Positions 44,620 through 51,858 of a DNA stretch of 64,000 nt are shown here, in pieces (position 1 is the first letter of the stretch; every line of letters begins with the position of its first letter). Origin of the DNA: Desulfatitalea alkaliphila. Lineage in GTDB: Bacteria > Desulfobacterota > Desulfobacteria > Desulfobacterales > Desulfosarcinaceae. Below the pieces are notes generated by a model. The model saw only the letters and a program-made list of their open reading frames with translations, searched no databases and had not been told where the DNA came from. The translations under genes and the position numbers were made by a program. The stretch is from contig NZ_JALJRB010000004.1 in assembly GCF_022968795.1 (NCBI RefSeq), positions 124,001 to 188,000 of the forward strand, written 5' to 3'.

Positions 44620-45332
44620 TGCAGCTGATGGTGGAAAACCTGCACGTTGCCTACGACCGCATCCGGGCTTTGCACGGCGTCACCTTCGGCATCGCCGAGG
44701 GCGAGATCGTCTGCATCATCGGCGCCAACGGGGCCGGTAAAAGCACCACCTTGCGGGCCATTTCGCGCATGGTGCCGGCCTTGCCGGGGTCCCGCATGGA
44801 TTTCGAAGGCCGCAATCTGCTCGACTATCCCCCCGAAAAGGTGGTCAGCCAACTGGGCGTCTCCCACGTGCCCGAAGGGCGGCGGCTTTTCGGCAACCTG
44901 ACCGTCATGGAGAACTTGAAGCTGGCCACCTTCGCCCGCAAGGATCGTCCGGCCATCAAGCGGGACCTGGACCTGGTCTTCTCCATCTTCCCGCGGCTCG
45001 CCGAGCGCGAGTCCCAACCGGCCGGCACGCTCAGCGGCGGGGAGCAGCAAATGGTGGCCGTGGGCCGGGCCTACATGACCGGCCGGCGCATGATGCTGCT
45101 GGACGAACCGTCCATGGGGCTGGCGCCTTTGATGATGCTCTCCATGTTCGAGGCGCTCAAGGAGATCAACCAGGCCGGTACCACCATTCTGCTGGTGGAG
45201 CAGAATGCCCGGTTGGCCCTCAAGTTCGCGCGCCGCGGCTATGTGATTGAAAACGGGCGCATCGTCATCGAGGGCGATTCGGGCGCGCTGCTCAACGATC
45301 CCGGTGTGAAGAAAGCTTACCTGGGGGGGTAG
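44619..45332 (+). CDS. livF: Branched-chain amino acid ABC transporter ATPase LivF
   Basis: A 237-aa ABC ATPase. Walker A is GANGAGKST, the signature is LSGGEQQM, Walker B is MMLLDEPSMGLAP and the H-loop position reads LLVEQNA (Gln instead of His, normal for LivF). HVPEGRRLFGNLTV is a LivF hallmark. It overlaps livG by one base and closes the operon. argC follows after 75 bases on the same strand, possibly with its own promoter. Confidence 0.95.
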   Translation: MQLMVENLHVAYDRIRALHGVTFGIAEGEIVCIIGANGAGKSTTLRAISRMVPALPGSRMDFEGRNLLDYPPEKVVSQLGVSHVPEGRRLFGNLTVMENLKLATFARKDRPAIKRDLDLVFSIFPRLAERESQPAGTLSGGEQQMVAVGRAYMTGRRMMLLDEPSMGLAPLMMLSMFEALKEINQAGTTILLVEQNARLALKFARRGYVIENGRIVIEGDSGALLNDPGVKKAYLGG

Positions 45333-45371
45333 GGCAGGGGTTGCCCATTTGCCGTTCGGGATTTACCATTC

Positions 45372-45388
45372 GGATGGTGCGACCATCC
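45372..45388 (+). promoter_or_regulatory. Perfect short inverted repeat upstream of argC
   Basis: ggatggt (45372-45378) and accatcc (45382-45388) form a perfect dyad with a three-base centre, 20 bases before the argC start. It could be an operator or a small leader hairpin; nothing links it to a known ArgR box. Confidence 0.3.
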
Positions 45389-45407
45389 ATCTTCAAGGAG
45401 AGAACCA

Positions 45408-46442
45408 ATGGTACGTGCAGGGATTGTGGGTGCATCGGGGTATGCGGGCGCGGAGCTGGTGCGGCTGCTGGCCGGCCATCCCGAGGTGGAATTGACGGCG
45501 CTGACCTGCCGCCAGGACGCGGGCGAACCCTTTGATCGCATCTATCCGGCTTTGACCGGCTGGGTGGACCTGGTTTGCGACGCCTATGACGCCGGGCGCT
45601 TGGCGGACCAGACGGATGTGGTGTTCACCGCGCTGCCTCACCAGTTGCCCATGACCCTGGTGCCGGATTTGTTGGCGCGAGGGCTGAAGGTGATCGATCT
45701 GTCGGCCGATTTCCGTTTTCAGGATGCGGCTGTTTACGAGGCGCACTATCAACCCCACACGGCTGCCGAATTACTGCAGAGGGCGGTTTACGGGCTCAGT
45801 GAAGTGTTCGCCGAGCAGATTCGCAATGCCGATCTGATCGGTAATCCCGGCTGTTATCCCACCAGTGTATTGCTTCCCCTGGTGCCCCTGATCGAAGCCG
45901 ATTTGATCGACACCGATCTGTTGATCGCCGACGCCAAGTCGGGTGTCAGCGGTGCCGGCCGCGGCGCTTCCCTGGGCACCCATTATTGTTCGGTCAACGA
46001 ATCTTTCAAGGCCTACAAGGTGGCGGGCCATCGCCACACTCCCGAAATGGAGGCGATCATGAGCCGGGTGGCGGGCCGACCGGTGCAGCTCAACTTTGTG
46101 CCCCACCTGGTGCCCATGACCCGCGGGATGGAGACCACGATCTACACCCGCCCGCGCGAGGGCGTCACCCTCGAGCGCATCGCGGCCTGCCTGGCCGATT
46201 CCTATCGCGGCAAATCCTTCATCCGTCTCCGCGGCGCTCAACCCCCGGACACCTTACATGTGCGGGGCACCAACTGCTGCGACATCGGCTACCATCTCGA
46301 TGGGCGCACCGGGCGACTGGTGCTCATGTCGGCCATCGACAACCTGGTCAAGGGCGCTGCCGGCCAAGCGGTGCAGAACATGAACATCATGCTGGGGTTG
46401 CCGGAAACGGAGGGGCTGCAGGCCTTGCCCTGTCCGCTTTAG
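45408..46442 (+). CDS. argC: N-acetyl-gamma-glutamyl-phosphate reductase
   Basis: A 344-aa NADPH-dependent reductase of arginine biosynthesis. The N-terminal VGASGYAGAELVRLLAGHPEV is the NADP-binding motif. The catalytic Cys is in GNPGCYPTS. SGVSGAGRGAS, KVAGHRHTPEME and FVPHLVPMTRGM are family blocks. Full length. Start with aaggag upstream. No other arg gene is adjacent. It may be read through from the livGF operon. Confidence 0.96.
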   Translation: MVRAGIVGASGYAGAELVRLLAGHPEVELTALTCRQDAGEPFDRIYPALTGWVDLVCDAYDAGRLADQTDVVFTALPHQLPMTLVPDLLARGLKVIDLSADFRFQDAAVYEAHYQPHTAAELLQRAVYGLSEVFAEQIRNADLIGNPGCYPTSVLLPLVPLIEADLIDTDLLIADAKSGVSGAGRGASLGTHYCSVNESFKAYKVAGHRHTPEMEAIMSRVAGRPVQLNFVPHLVPMTRGMETTIYTRPREGVTLERIAACLADSYRGKSFIRLRGAQPPDTLHVRGTNCCDIGYHLDGRTGRLVLMSAIDNLVKGAAGQAVQNMNIMLGLPETEGLQALPCPL

Positions 46443-46467
46443 GCGATCACCTGCATGCGCGCCGTTC

Positions 46468-46932
46468 CTAGGGCCGGAAGTCGGAAACCTCCACCAGTTT
46501 GAACGCCTTTATCCTGAAATCATTACTTTCCCGGAAAAAACGATTCAGTGCGATGCGTTCCGTTTTGTAGACCACCCTGGCGTTGAAAGTGAAGTCCGCG
46601 CTTCGGATCTTGTATTCTTGCTCGAGTTTTTTCTGAAAGGCCCTTTCCAGTTTGAGCACGGTGCTGGTTTGAAAAACGTACTCTTCATCGTTGAAACTGG
46701 TTTCGGGGGCCCGCTGGGAAATGATCGGGGTGAAATAGACAATCTTGTCCCTGTAGGAGTAGGCGATCATGTAGCCGAAGGCGGTCGGCCCCTCCGATGA
46801 GTTGCTCCAATCGAAAATGGAGCTTCGTTTGTCCGCCAGCGCGCTGCCGACGGCGAATGGCGAACAGACCAATGCACCGACCGCCAGCAGTGCGGGCAAC
46901 AGGCACAGAATGCGGTGAATCGCGACCTTCAT
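46468..46932 (-). CDS. Exported hypothetical protein
   Basis: A 154-aa protein with a clear signal peptide (residues 1-~34, ending ALA). The mature domain (~120 residues) alternates strands and a Glu/Lys-rich helix (TVLKLERAFQKKLEQEYK). I do not recognise the family. No cysteine pair, membrane helix or catalytic motif is seen. The start at 46932 has ggaggtg upstream, which fixes the signal peptide at the N-terminus. It is a single-gene minus-strand unit converging on argC. Confidence 0.65.
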   Translation of the reverse strand: MKVAIHRILCLLPALLAVGALVCSPFAVGSALADKRSSIFDWSNSSEGPTAFGYMIAYSYRDKIVYFTPIISQRAPETSFNDEEYVFQTSTVLKLERAFQKKLEQEYKIRSADFTFNARVVYKTERIALNRFFRESNDFRIKAFKLVEVSDFRP

Positions 46933-47336
46933 GAAAACACCTCCAAAAAATGTCAAACTTCGGACAATCCTCGACCCTGCAGGATGCCTACGGGCCTCAT
47001 GGTTGGATGCTTCACCCTCGTCGAATACAGCTGAAGGTCCGCCGGTCTTGGTTCCAGCGCGAACGGTGCAGGAATCGGTGAATTGCATACAACGCCTGAA
47101 TTATGATTCAAAATAGATATGCAATTTGTGTGCCATAATATTTACGGCATCCATTGCCCTTCGACCCACTGCTGCCCCTTCATCTTCGCCGCACGCCGTT
47201 CCGTCGGCGCCGCGGTTCCGATTTTTCCGTTGATTGATATTTCTTCCCGTCCGTGTTAGCGTCGGGACCGTTTTGCACAGCTTATCCACCTCTTGAAGCC
47301 TCGCGCCCCATGGCGGCCGCGGCAAACAGGTGCGCA

Positions 47337-47870
47337 ATGACACCGTTGGATTACATTCTGGTCACCATCTTGGGATTCTGCCTGGTCCGCGGCATTTTCC
47401 GGGGCCTCGTCAAGGAGGTGTCCGGCATCGTTGGGGTGCTTGCCGGTTTCTACTTCGCGTACACGTACCATGGCCCTCTGTCCGAACTGTTGGCCGGCTG
47501 GCTGCCGAACGGCGGGTATGCCGGCATTGTCGGCTTTCTGATCCTTTTCGTGGGTGTTTACCTGGCCATTAATCTTTTGGCGGCGTTGCTCAAATACCTG
47601 TTGAACATCGCCTCGATGGGTTGGTCGGATCGCATCGGCGGTCTGCTCGTCGGCGGGGTCAAGGGGGTCCTGATTTTGGCGGTGCTGGTGGCCATGCTGA
47701 CCACCTTCCTGCCCAAGGACACGAAGGTGCTCAAGGATTCCATCACGGTGCAACATGTAATGCCGGTCAGTACGGTGTTGATGGGGGTGGTCTCCACGGA
47801 TCTGAAAGCGATGTTCGACAACCATTTGAAGGAATTGAAAACGACATGGCAACAACGCCGGAATCCATAG
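47337..47870 (+). CDS. CvpA family membrane protein
   Basis: A 177-aa inner-membrane protein with four hydrophobic helices. It matches the CvpA/colicin V production family (DYILVTILGFCLVRGIFRGLVKEVSGIVGVLAGFYFA at the N-terminus and DRIGGLLVGGVKGVLILAVL centrally). The C-terminus is soluble and helical. Function in this family is poorly defined (envelope homeostasis). The start at 47337 has only a weak site (cagg). It overlaps mazG by 25 bases, so translation is probably coupled. Confidence 0.88.
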   Translation: MTPLDYILVTILGFCLVRGIFRGLVKEVSGIVGVLAGFYFAYTYHGPLSELLAGWLPNGGYAGIVGFLILFVGVYLAINLLAALLKYLLNIASMGWSDRIGGLLVGGVKGVLILAVLVAMLTTFLPKDTKVLKDSITVQHVMPVSTVLMGVVSTDLKAMFDNHLKELKTTWQQRRNP

Positions 47871-48724
47871 CGCCGCCGCCCACCTTCGCGGCGGTGCTGG
47901 CGTTGATTGAAACCCTGCGCGGCGAGCAGGGCTGCCCCTGGGATCGCAAGCAGACGCCGGCTTCCGCCATCACCTATCTGGTGGAGGAGGCTTTCGAATT
48001 GATGGAGGCGGTCATCGCCGACGATACGGATGCCATCCTGGAGGAGATGGGGGATGTCCTGTTTCAGGTGCTTTTCCTGATGGTACTGTATCGGCAGGCG
48101 GGACGCTTCAAACCCACCGAGGTGCTGGCGTGCAACCTGCGTAAAATGATTCATCGCCATCCCCACGTGTTCGGGGGCGATACGCTGGACGATGCCGATC
48201 AGGTCAAGCGGCGCTGGCGGGAGATCAAACAGCAGGAAAAGGGCAAAGATCGACCGTCGGTGCTTGACGCCGTTCCATCGGGGCTGCCGGCGCTGCTGCG
48301 TGCCTATCGGGTCAGCGAGCGGGCGGCGGGTATCGGATTCGATTGGGATGACCTGGCGGGTGTAACGGTGCAGGCGGAGTCGGAATGGGCGGAATTCAAT
48401 GCCGAGCGAAACCGCATGCCGGAGGGCGACGGGACAACGCGCAAAGACCGAATGGCCGAGGAGTTGGGGGATGTCCTGTTCACCCTGGTCAATGTGGCCC
48501 GCCTGGCCGGGATCCATCCCGAGACGGCCCTTACCGCCGCCACGGAGAAGTTTGTGGGTCGATTCAAGCAGATGGAACGAATGGCCGCCGACCAGGGGAA
48601 ACGCCTGGACGAGGTGCCGCGGCAGGGGTTGGATGCCTTCTGGGAACGGGTCAAGGCGCGGGAACAGGACGCCGGGCAGGCGACAAGCCCGTCCGATGCC
48701 CCTCCGGGATCTGACGACCGCTGA
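47846..48724 (+). CDS. mazG: Nucleoside triphosphate pyrophosphohydrolase MazG
   Basis: A 292-aa double-domain MazG. The first domain has GCPWDRKQTPAS and the metal motif EEAFELMEAV...EEMGDVLFQ. The second has AESEWAEFNAE...EELGDVLFTLVNVARL. It hydrolyses (d)NTPs to NMPs, limiting mis-incorporation and modulating ppGpp in some bacteria. The start overlaps the cvpA-like gene. A ~25-residue polar tail (GQATSPSDAPPGSDD) extends beyond the usual end. Confidence 0.95.
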   Translation: MATTPESIAPPPTFAAVLALIETLRGEQGCPWDRKQTPASAITYLVEEAFELMEAVIADDTDAILEEMGDVLFQVLFLMVLYRQAGRFKPTEVLACNLRKMIHRHPHVFGGDTLDDADQVKRRWREIKQQEKGKDRPSVLDAVPSGLPALLRAYRVSERAAGIGFDWDDLAGVTVQAESEWAEFNAERNRMPEGDGTTRKDRMAEELGDVLFTLVNVARLAGIHPETALTAATEKFVGRFKQMERMAADQGKRLDEVPRQGLDAFWERVKAREQDAGQATSPSDAPPGSDDR

Positions 48725-48780
48725 CATACATGAACGCTTCGGGAGTCGGCTACACACCGGGGGGGGCTGGAAGGAGTAAC

Positions 48781-48805
48781 CGGGCCGCGGGGGTGGCCCG
48801 TTCTC
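48781..48805 (+). terminator. Weak terminator-like hairpin after mazG
   Basis: cgggcc (48781-48786) and ggcccg (48795-48800) form a six-base GC stem followed by ttctctgtt, a poor T tract. It lies 57 bases after mazG and before the convergent gene at 48837. Confidence 0.35.
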
Positions 48806-48836
48806 TGTTGCTGTCAAGGCAGGGAAACGATAAGGG

Positions 48837-49127
48837 TCAAACCCGTTCGTCGATGGGCGTTTCCGATGGCGGCAAGCGGTAAATGACATCACCCGCCTTG
48901 TTGTATTTTTCGAAAACCACCTTGCTGCCTTCCTCCAGATACTTTGATTCCGGTTTGTTTTCGGTCTGCCGTGAACCGGCAGCGTCGCTTTGCGAGGAAG
49001 ACTCGACCGCCCTGGTTTCCCGTTGGGCATCGGCCCTCTGCCGGTTCATCTCCTGGTCATGTATCGGTCCGATGGGATCGGTTTTCATGACCGCCCTCAG
49101 TGGTGCTTCGCTGATCTTGTTAATCAT
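48837..49127 (-). CDS. Small FlaG-like hypothetical protein
   Basis: A 96-aa hydrophilic protein. The N-terminal ~55 residues are polar and probably disordered. The C-terminal segment KVVFEKYNKAGDVIYRLPPSE resembles the single conserved block of FlaG-like proteins (K..D..TGEVIRQIPPEE). The resemblance is short, so this is tentative. The start has gggagg at good spacing. It is 81 bases downstream of the DVU0524-like gene on the same strand, with a hairpin between, which supports a flagellar link without proving it. Confidence 0.5.
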   Translation of the reverse strand: MINKISEAPLRAVMKTDPIGPIHDQEMNRQRADAQRETRAVESSSQSDAAGSRQTENKPESKYLEEGSKVVFEKYNKAGDVIYRLPPSETPIDERV

Positions 49128-49168
49128 GGGATCCTCCCTTTCCGCCCTTCGTGTCCTCTCGGGTCAGG

Positions 49169-49189
49169 TCGGGGCAATTCTTGCCCCGA
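49169..49189 (-). other. Intercistronic hairpin
   Basis: A perfect nine-base stem tcggggcaa / ttgccccga with a three-base loop lies between the DVU0524-like gene and the FlaG-like gene. No T run follows on either strand. It may stabilise the upstream mRNA. Confidence 0.45.
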
Positions 49190-49208
49190 TGCTTTGGTTC
49201 ATCCGTTC

Positions 49209-49640
49209 TCAAACAGTGCTGTCGCTTTCCCCGGATGAAGGGTCCCCCGTCGCGTCGGCCGCGGTCGCGGCAATGGGGCCGAACAGCGGGCTGATTCGGT
49301 CGAGGGGTAAGCTGTTGGTGCTTTTCCGATCGTCTTCGTCAATGGTGGTGAAGGTGAAACGGACCTCCGCTTTCTCGCTCTTGCCCATGGGCGGTCGCTG
49401 GTAGGTGTCGGCCAACAACTCCGCGAAGCGGCTGCGGGGCGCTTCGCCGGAGATCTGCGCCACGATGTTTTCCGACACCTGGTCGATGATCGCCTGGCGG
49501 GGACGCCGACCGGACAAGCCCATCCCCTCCGTCACAGGGGAAGGCGATGCGGATCGTTCATTGTCCGCGCCGGTGCGTTGGCTCAATTGCTTCCGGTAGA
49601 CATCCAGTACATTGTGGATTTGGTAATTGTGTATATACAT
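49209..49640 (-). CDS. DVU0524-like FlgM-associated family protein
   Basis: A 143-aa cytoplasmic protein. Its N-terminus MYIHNYQIHNVLDVYRKQLSQ fits the pattern of deltaproteobacterial proteins encoded next to flgM. The RRPRQAIIDQVSENIVAQI helix follows. The rest is Ser/Asp-rich. Function unknown. Start at 49640 with ggaggga upstream. No flgM or other flagellar gene is visible nearby, which is unusual for the family. Identification is from memory of the motif, so moderate confidence. Confidence 0.55.
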   Translation of the reverse strand: MYIHNYQIHNVLDVYRKQLSQRTGADNERSASPSPVTEGMGLSGRRPRQAIIDQVSENIVAQISGEAPRSRFAELLADTYQRPPMGKSEKAEVRFTFTTIDEDDRKSTNSLPLDRISPLFGPIAATAADATGDPSSGESDSTV

Positions 49641-49736
49641 GTGGGTCCCTCCGATTGTGTTATCGGCGGGTTTCACCCTGACTTTAGAAAAAATGTGGGG
49701 TGGGGATTAAAAAAAATGAAGCCTTCTATGCGGGAC

Positions 49737-49778
49737 GCACCGCAGGGGATCGAAGACCATCGATTTACCCTGCGGTGC
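49737..49778 (-). terminator. Hairpin after the class II aldolase gene
   Basis: A perfect eleven-base stem gcaccgcaggg (49737-49747) / ccctgcggtgc (49768-49778) with an internal atcga dyad lies 44 bases after the aldolase stop. On the minus strand a T run occurs only ~20 bases further on (about 49717-49710). It is probably a 3' stabilising structure or weak terminator. Confidence 0.5.
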
Positions 49779-49821
49779 GCTCTGAAGCGTCGGGTATGCG
49801 TAAGCGTCAGCCGGTCCTTTG

Positions 49822-51108
49822 TTAATCCTCGAAGTCGCCCGCGGGACCTTTGTTGGAGGTGATGGCTTTGGCCTTTTCGATGATCTTGGCCTCTGTCCAC
49901 GCCTCGGGTGTTTCAATGCGCTCCGCCTTCGGTCCGGGATCGTGGCTGCCGGCCTTGAGAATCGCATCGATGGCCAATGGCGCGGTATCGCTCGCATTGA
50001 ACACATCCACCAACATCTTGTAGACGAAGGTTTCGACCCGCGTCGCCATGCGATTGCGCACCTCCGCCGGTTGGCTCAGCAGCTTGCTCTCGAAGGGCAG
50101 GTTGAGTTTTTTGAAGTCCCCTTTTTTCCAGCCCTGGGATTGGGCATAGTCCTGCATTTGCGCCCACACCTCTTCGGCGACCCCCTCGCCTTCGACCTTT
50201 TTGAACCGGCCCTCGCTGTCGAGGATGGCATTGCCGTAATCGTTGACCTCCACCCCCCATGAAATCATTTGCAAGGCCGTGGCCACATTGGCTTTGGTGG
50301 TGCGTGTTTCCTGTGCTATGCGGCGCAGGCGGTCCGAGCTGTTGCCCGATGTGCCGTGTTGGGCACCCGAAATGTTGTAGGGCACCAAGGCCGCATGAAT
50401 CTCGGCCGTGAGTTCGACCTGAATGCCCTGGTCGCTGGCTTCGATCCCATGGGTGGTCCCGTTGTTCAGTGCGATCCAATTGGGGAAGATGTCGTGGGCG
50501 TTGAGCCCCTGGATCAGAAATAGGGCCTCCTCTTTGGTGGAAAGCCCAAGTTTGCCTTTGATTTCACCCACCTCTGTCTCAAGACCGGCCCAGTCGGGCA
50601 CGTAGGGGTTGAGGGCGATGCTGGCCAGCAGATTGCGGTCGTCGGGCATATGGGAAGCATCGATGGCGATGGAGGTGATACCGGCGTCGAACATCGACGG
50701 GATTTCGGTGCGGGCGGTTTGGATGTCCTTGTCGTTTTTGATGCCGTAATGGTCGGCATGGATCGCCACCGGTATGCGGATGCCCATCTCATTGCAAAGG
50801 CTGTCCACGATGCGGGCCATGTTCCAGTAATTGACCGCGCAATAGGCGTTGGCGCCGCCTTCGGATTTGGCAATCTCAATGATGAGCACTGCGTTGGCCC
50901 GTTGGGCCGCCCGCAAGGCGCCCCGGATGACCATCTGATTGCGACCGTTGGCCGCCATGCAGATGCTATTGCCTTTGGCCAACATGGCCATGTCGATGTA
51001 TTTGCCGCTTACCAGCAAAGCCCGGGAGTTGGGAAACAGCGTTTGAATGTTGGGGGGGCGACCGACCGCCAGTGCACGATCGAAATCCTTAGAGGAGATA
51101 TCCGCCAT
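49822..51108 (-). CDS. Class II fructose-bisphosphate aldolase
   Basis: A 428-aa zinc-dependent aldolase, longer than E. coli FbaA (359 aa) and of the long type seen in deltaproteobacteria. Visible are GRNQMVIRGALRAAQ, the zinc motif IPVAIHADHYG, ITSIAIDASH, a NNGTTHG segment, and the phosphate-binding SGAQHGTSGNSSD. It interconverts fructose-1,6-bisphosphate with DHAP and glyceraldehyde-3-phosphate. Tagatose or other ketose bisphosphates cannot be excluded. The start has aaggagg upstream. With pfk and pyk in the same window it completes several glycolytic steps. Confidence 0.88.
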   Translation of the reverse strand: MADISSKDFDRALAVGRPPNIQTLFPNSRALLVSGKYIDMAMLAKGNSICMAANGRNQMVIRGALRAAQRANAVLIIEIAKSEGGANAYCAVNYWNMARIVDSLCNEMGIRIPVAIHADHYGIKNDKDIQTARTEIPSMFDAGITSIAIDASHMPDDRNLLASIALNPYVPDWAGLETEVGEIKGKLGLSTKEEALFLIQGLNAHDIFPNWIALNNGTTHGIEASDQGIQVELTAEIHAALVPYNISGAQHGTSGNSSDRLRRIAQETRTTKANVATALQMISWGVEVNDYGNAILDSEGRFKKVEGEGVAEEVWAQMQDYAQSQGWKKGDFKKLNLPFESKLLSQPAEVRNRMATRVETFVYKMLVDVFNASDTAPLAIDAILKAGSHDPGPKAERIETPEAWTEAKIIEKAKAITSNKGPAGDFED

Positions 51109-51188
51109 CTTTGCTTCCTCCTTGTGCGATGTTTGCTTGTTGATAGGTTAACCGGGATAGGGCATGCGGGCAGGCAGCGGGTTGCGAG

Positions 51189-51683
51189 CTACTGGGAGCG
51201 CTCGTCGGCAACGCGCTCATTGAAGGCCTTCACCTGTTGGCCGAAGTCGTCCCGCTTCTCTTCATACGCTTGGGTACGGGCGTTGAAAGCTTCGATCTTT
51301 GAATTCAATGCATCGATCGCCGCCGCCCCGACCGCTTCCGCTTGCTCTTCATCCAGGGCATCCCGCTCTTGAAGAAGCGCCTCATATTCTTGGTTCAGGG
51401 CCGCTTCCAAGGCCTCCAGCCGCTCCCGCTCCGCCTCCAGGTCGTCCATCTCCTCCGCGGCCGCATCGGACCTTTGCGGGGCGCTGTCTGCGGATGGGGT
51501 GTTGCGGGGCGCGGGCGCTTCGTAAGTCTGCACCCGGTCTTGCTGGTCCCGGGGCACCTTGCTCAGATCGTCGGTGTAAATGACATTTCCCTGTTCGTCC
51601 GTGTAACGATAAAATTCGCCCAGTGCCGGTGTTGCCGCTAACAGGGCGACCAGGATCCACGCCAGCATGCGTGCCGTTTTCAT
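51189..51683 (-). CDS. DUF4124 domain protein with coiled coil, exported
   Basis: A 164-aa secreted or periplasmic protein. A signal peptide (residues 1-~22) precedes a DUF4124 motif (FYRYTDEQGNVIYTDDLSKVP). A Pro/Ser linker then leads to a long coiled coil (residues ~75-160, Glu/Ala/Arg-rich heptads). DUF4124 proteins are envelope proteins of unknown role. Start with aaagga upstream, and a strong promoter precedes it. Confidence 0.78.
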   Translation of the reverse strand: MKTARMLAWILVALLAATPALGEFYRYTDEQGNVIYTDDLSKVPRDQQDRVQTYEAPAPRNTPSADSAPQRSDAAAEEMDDLEAERERLEALEAALNQEYEALLQERDALDEEQAEAVGAAAIDALNSKIEAFNARTQAYEEKRDDFGQQVKAFNERVADERSQ

Positions 51684-51741
51684 GAGTGGTTTCCTTTGAT
51701 AGGTCCAGTTTTGTTGCTGTTTTCGGTTGGAAATTTATGCT

Positions 51742-51771
51742 AATATACGGCCTCACCGGACAGGATGTCAA
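51742..51771 (-). promoter_or_regulatory. Sigma70-type promoter of the DUF4124 gene
   Basis: On the minus strand TTGACA (51771-51766) and TATATT (51747-51742) are 18 bases apart. The predicted start is about 50 bases before the start codon at 51683. It sits in the divergent gap shared with the LpoA-like gene. Confidence 0.6.
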
Positions 51772-51858
51772 GGTATGTGGTATGCGGTGGCGGGCGCTTC
51801 GCTGTTGCTCCGCCCGGGAGATCGGCTTTCCGATATTGTCAGGGATCAGGCGCGTGTG

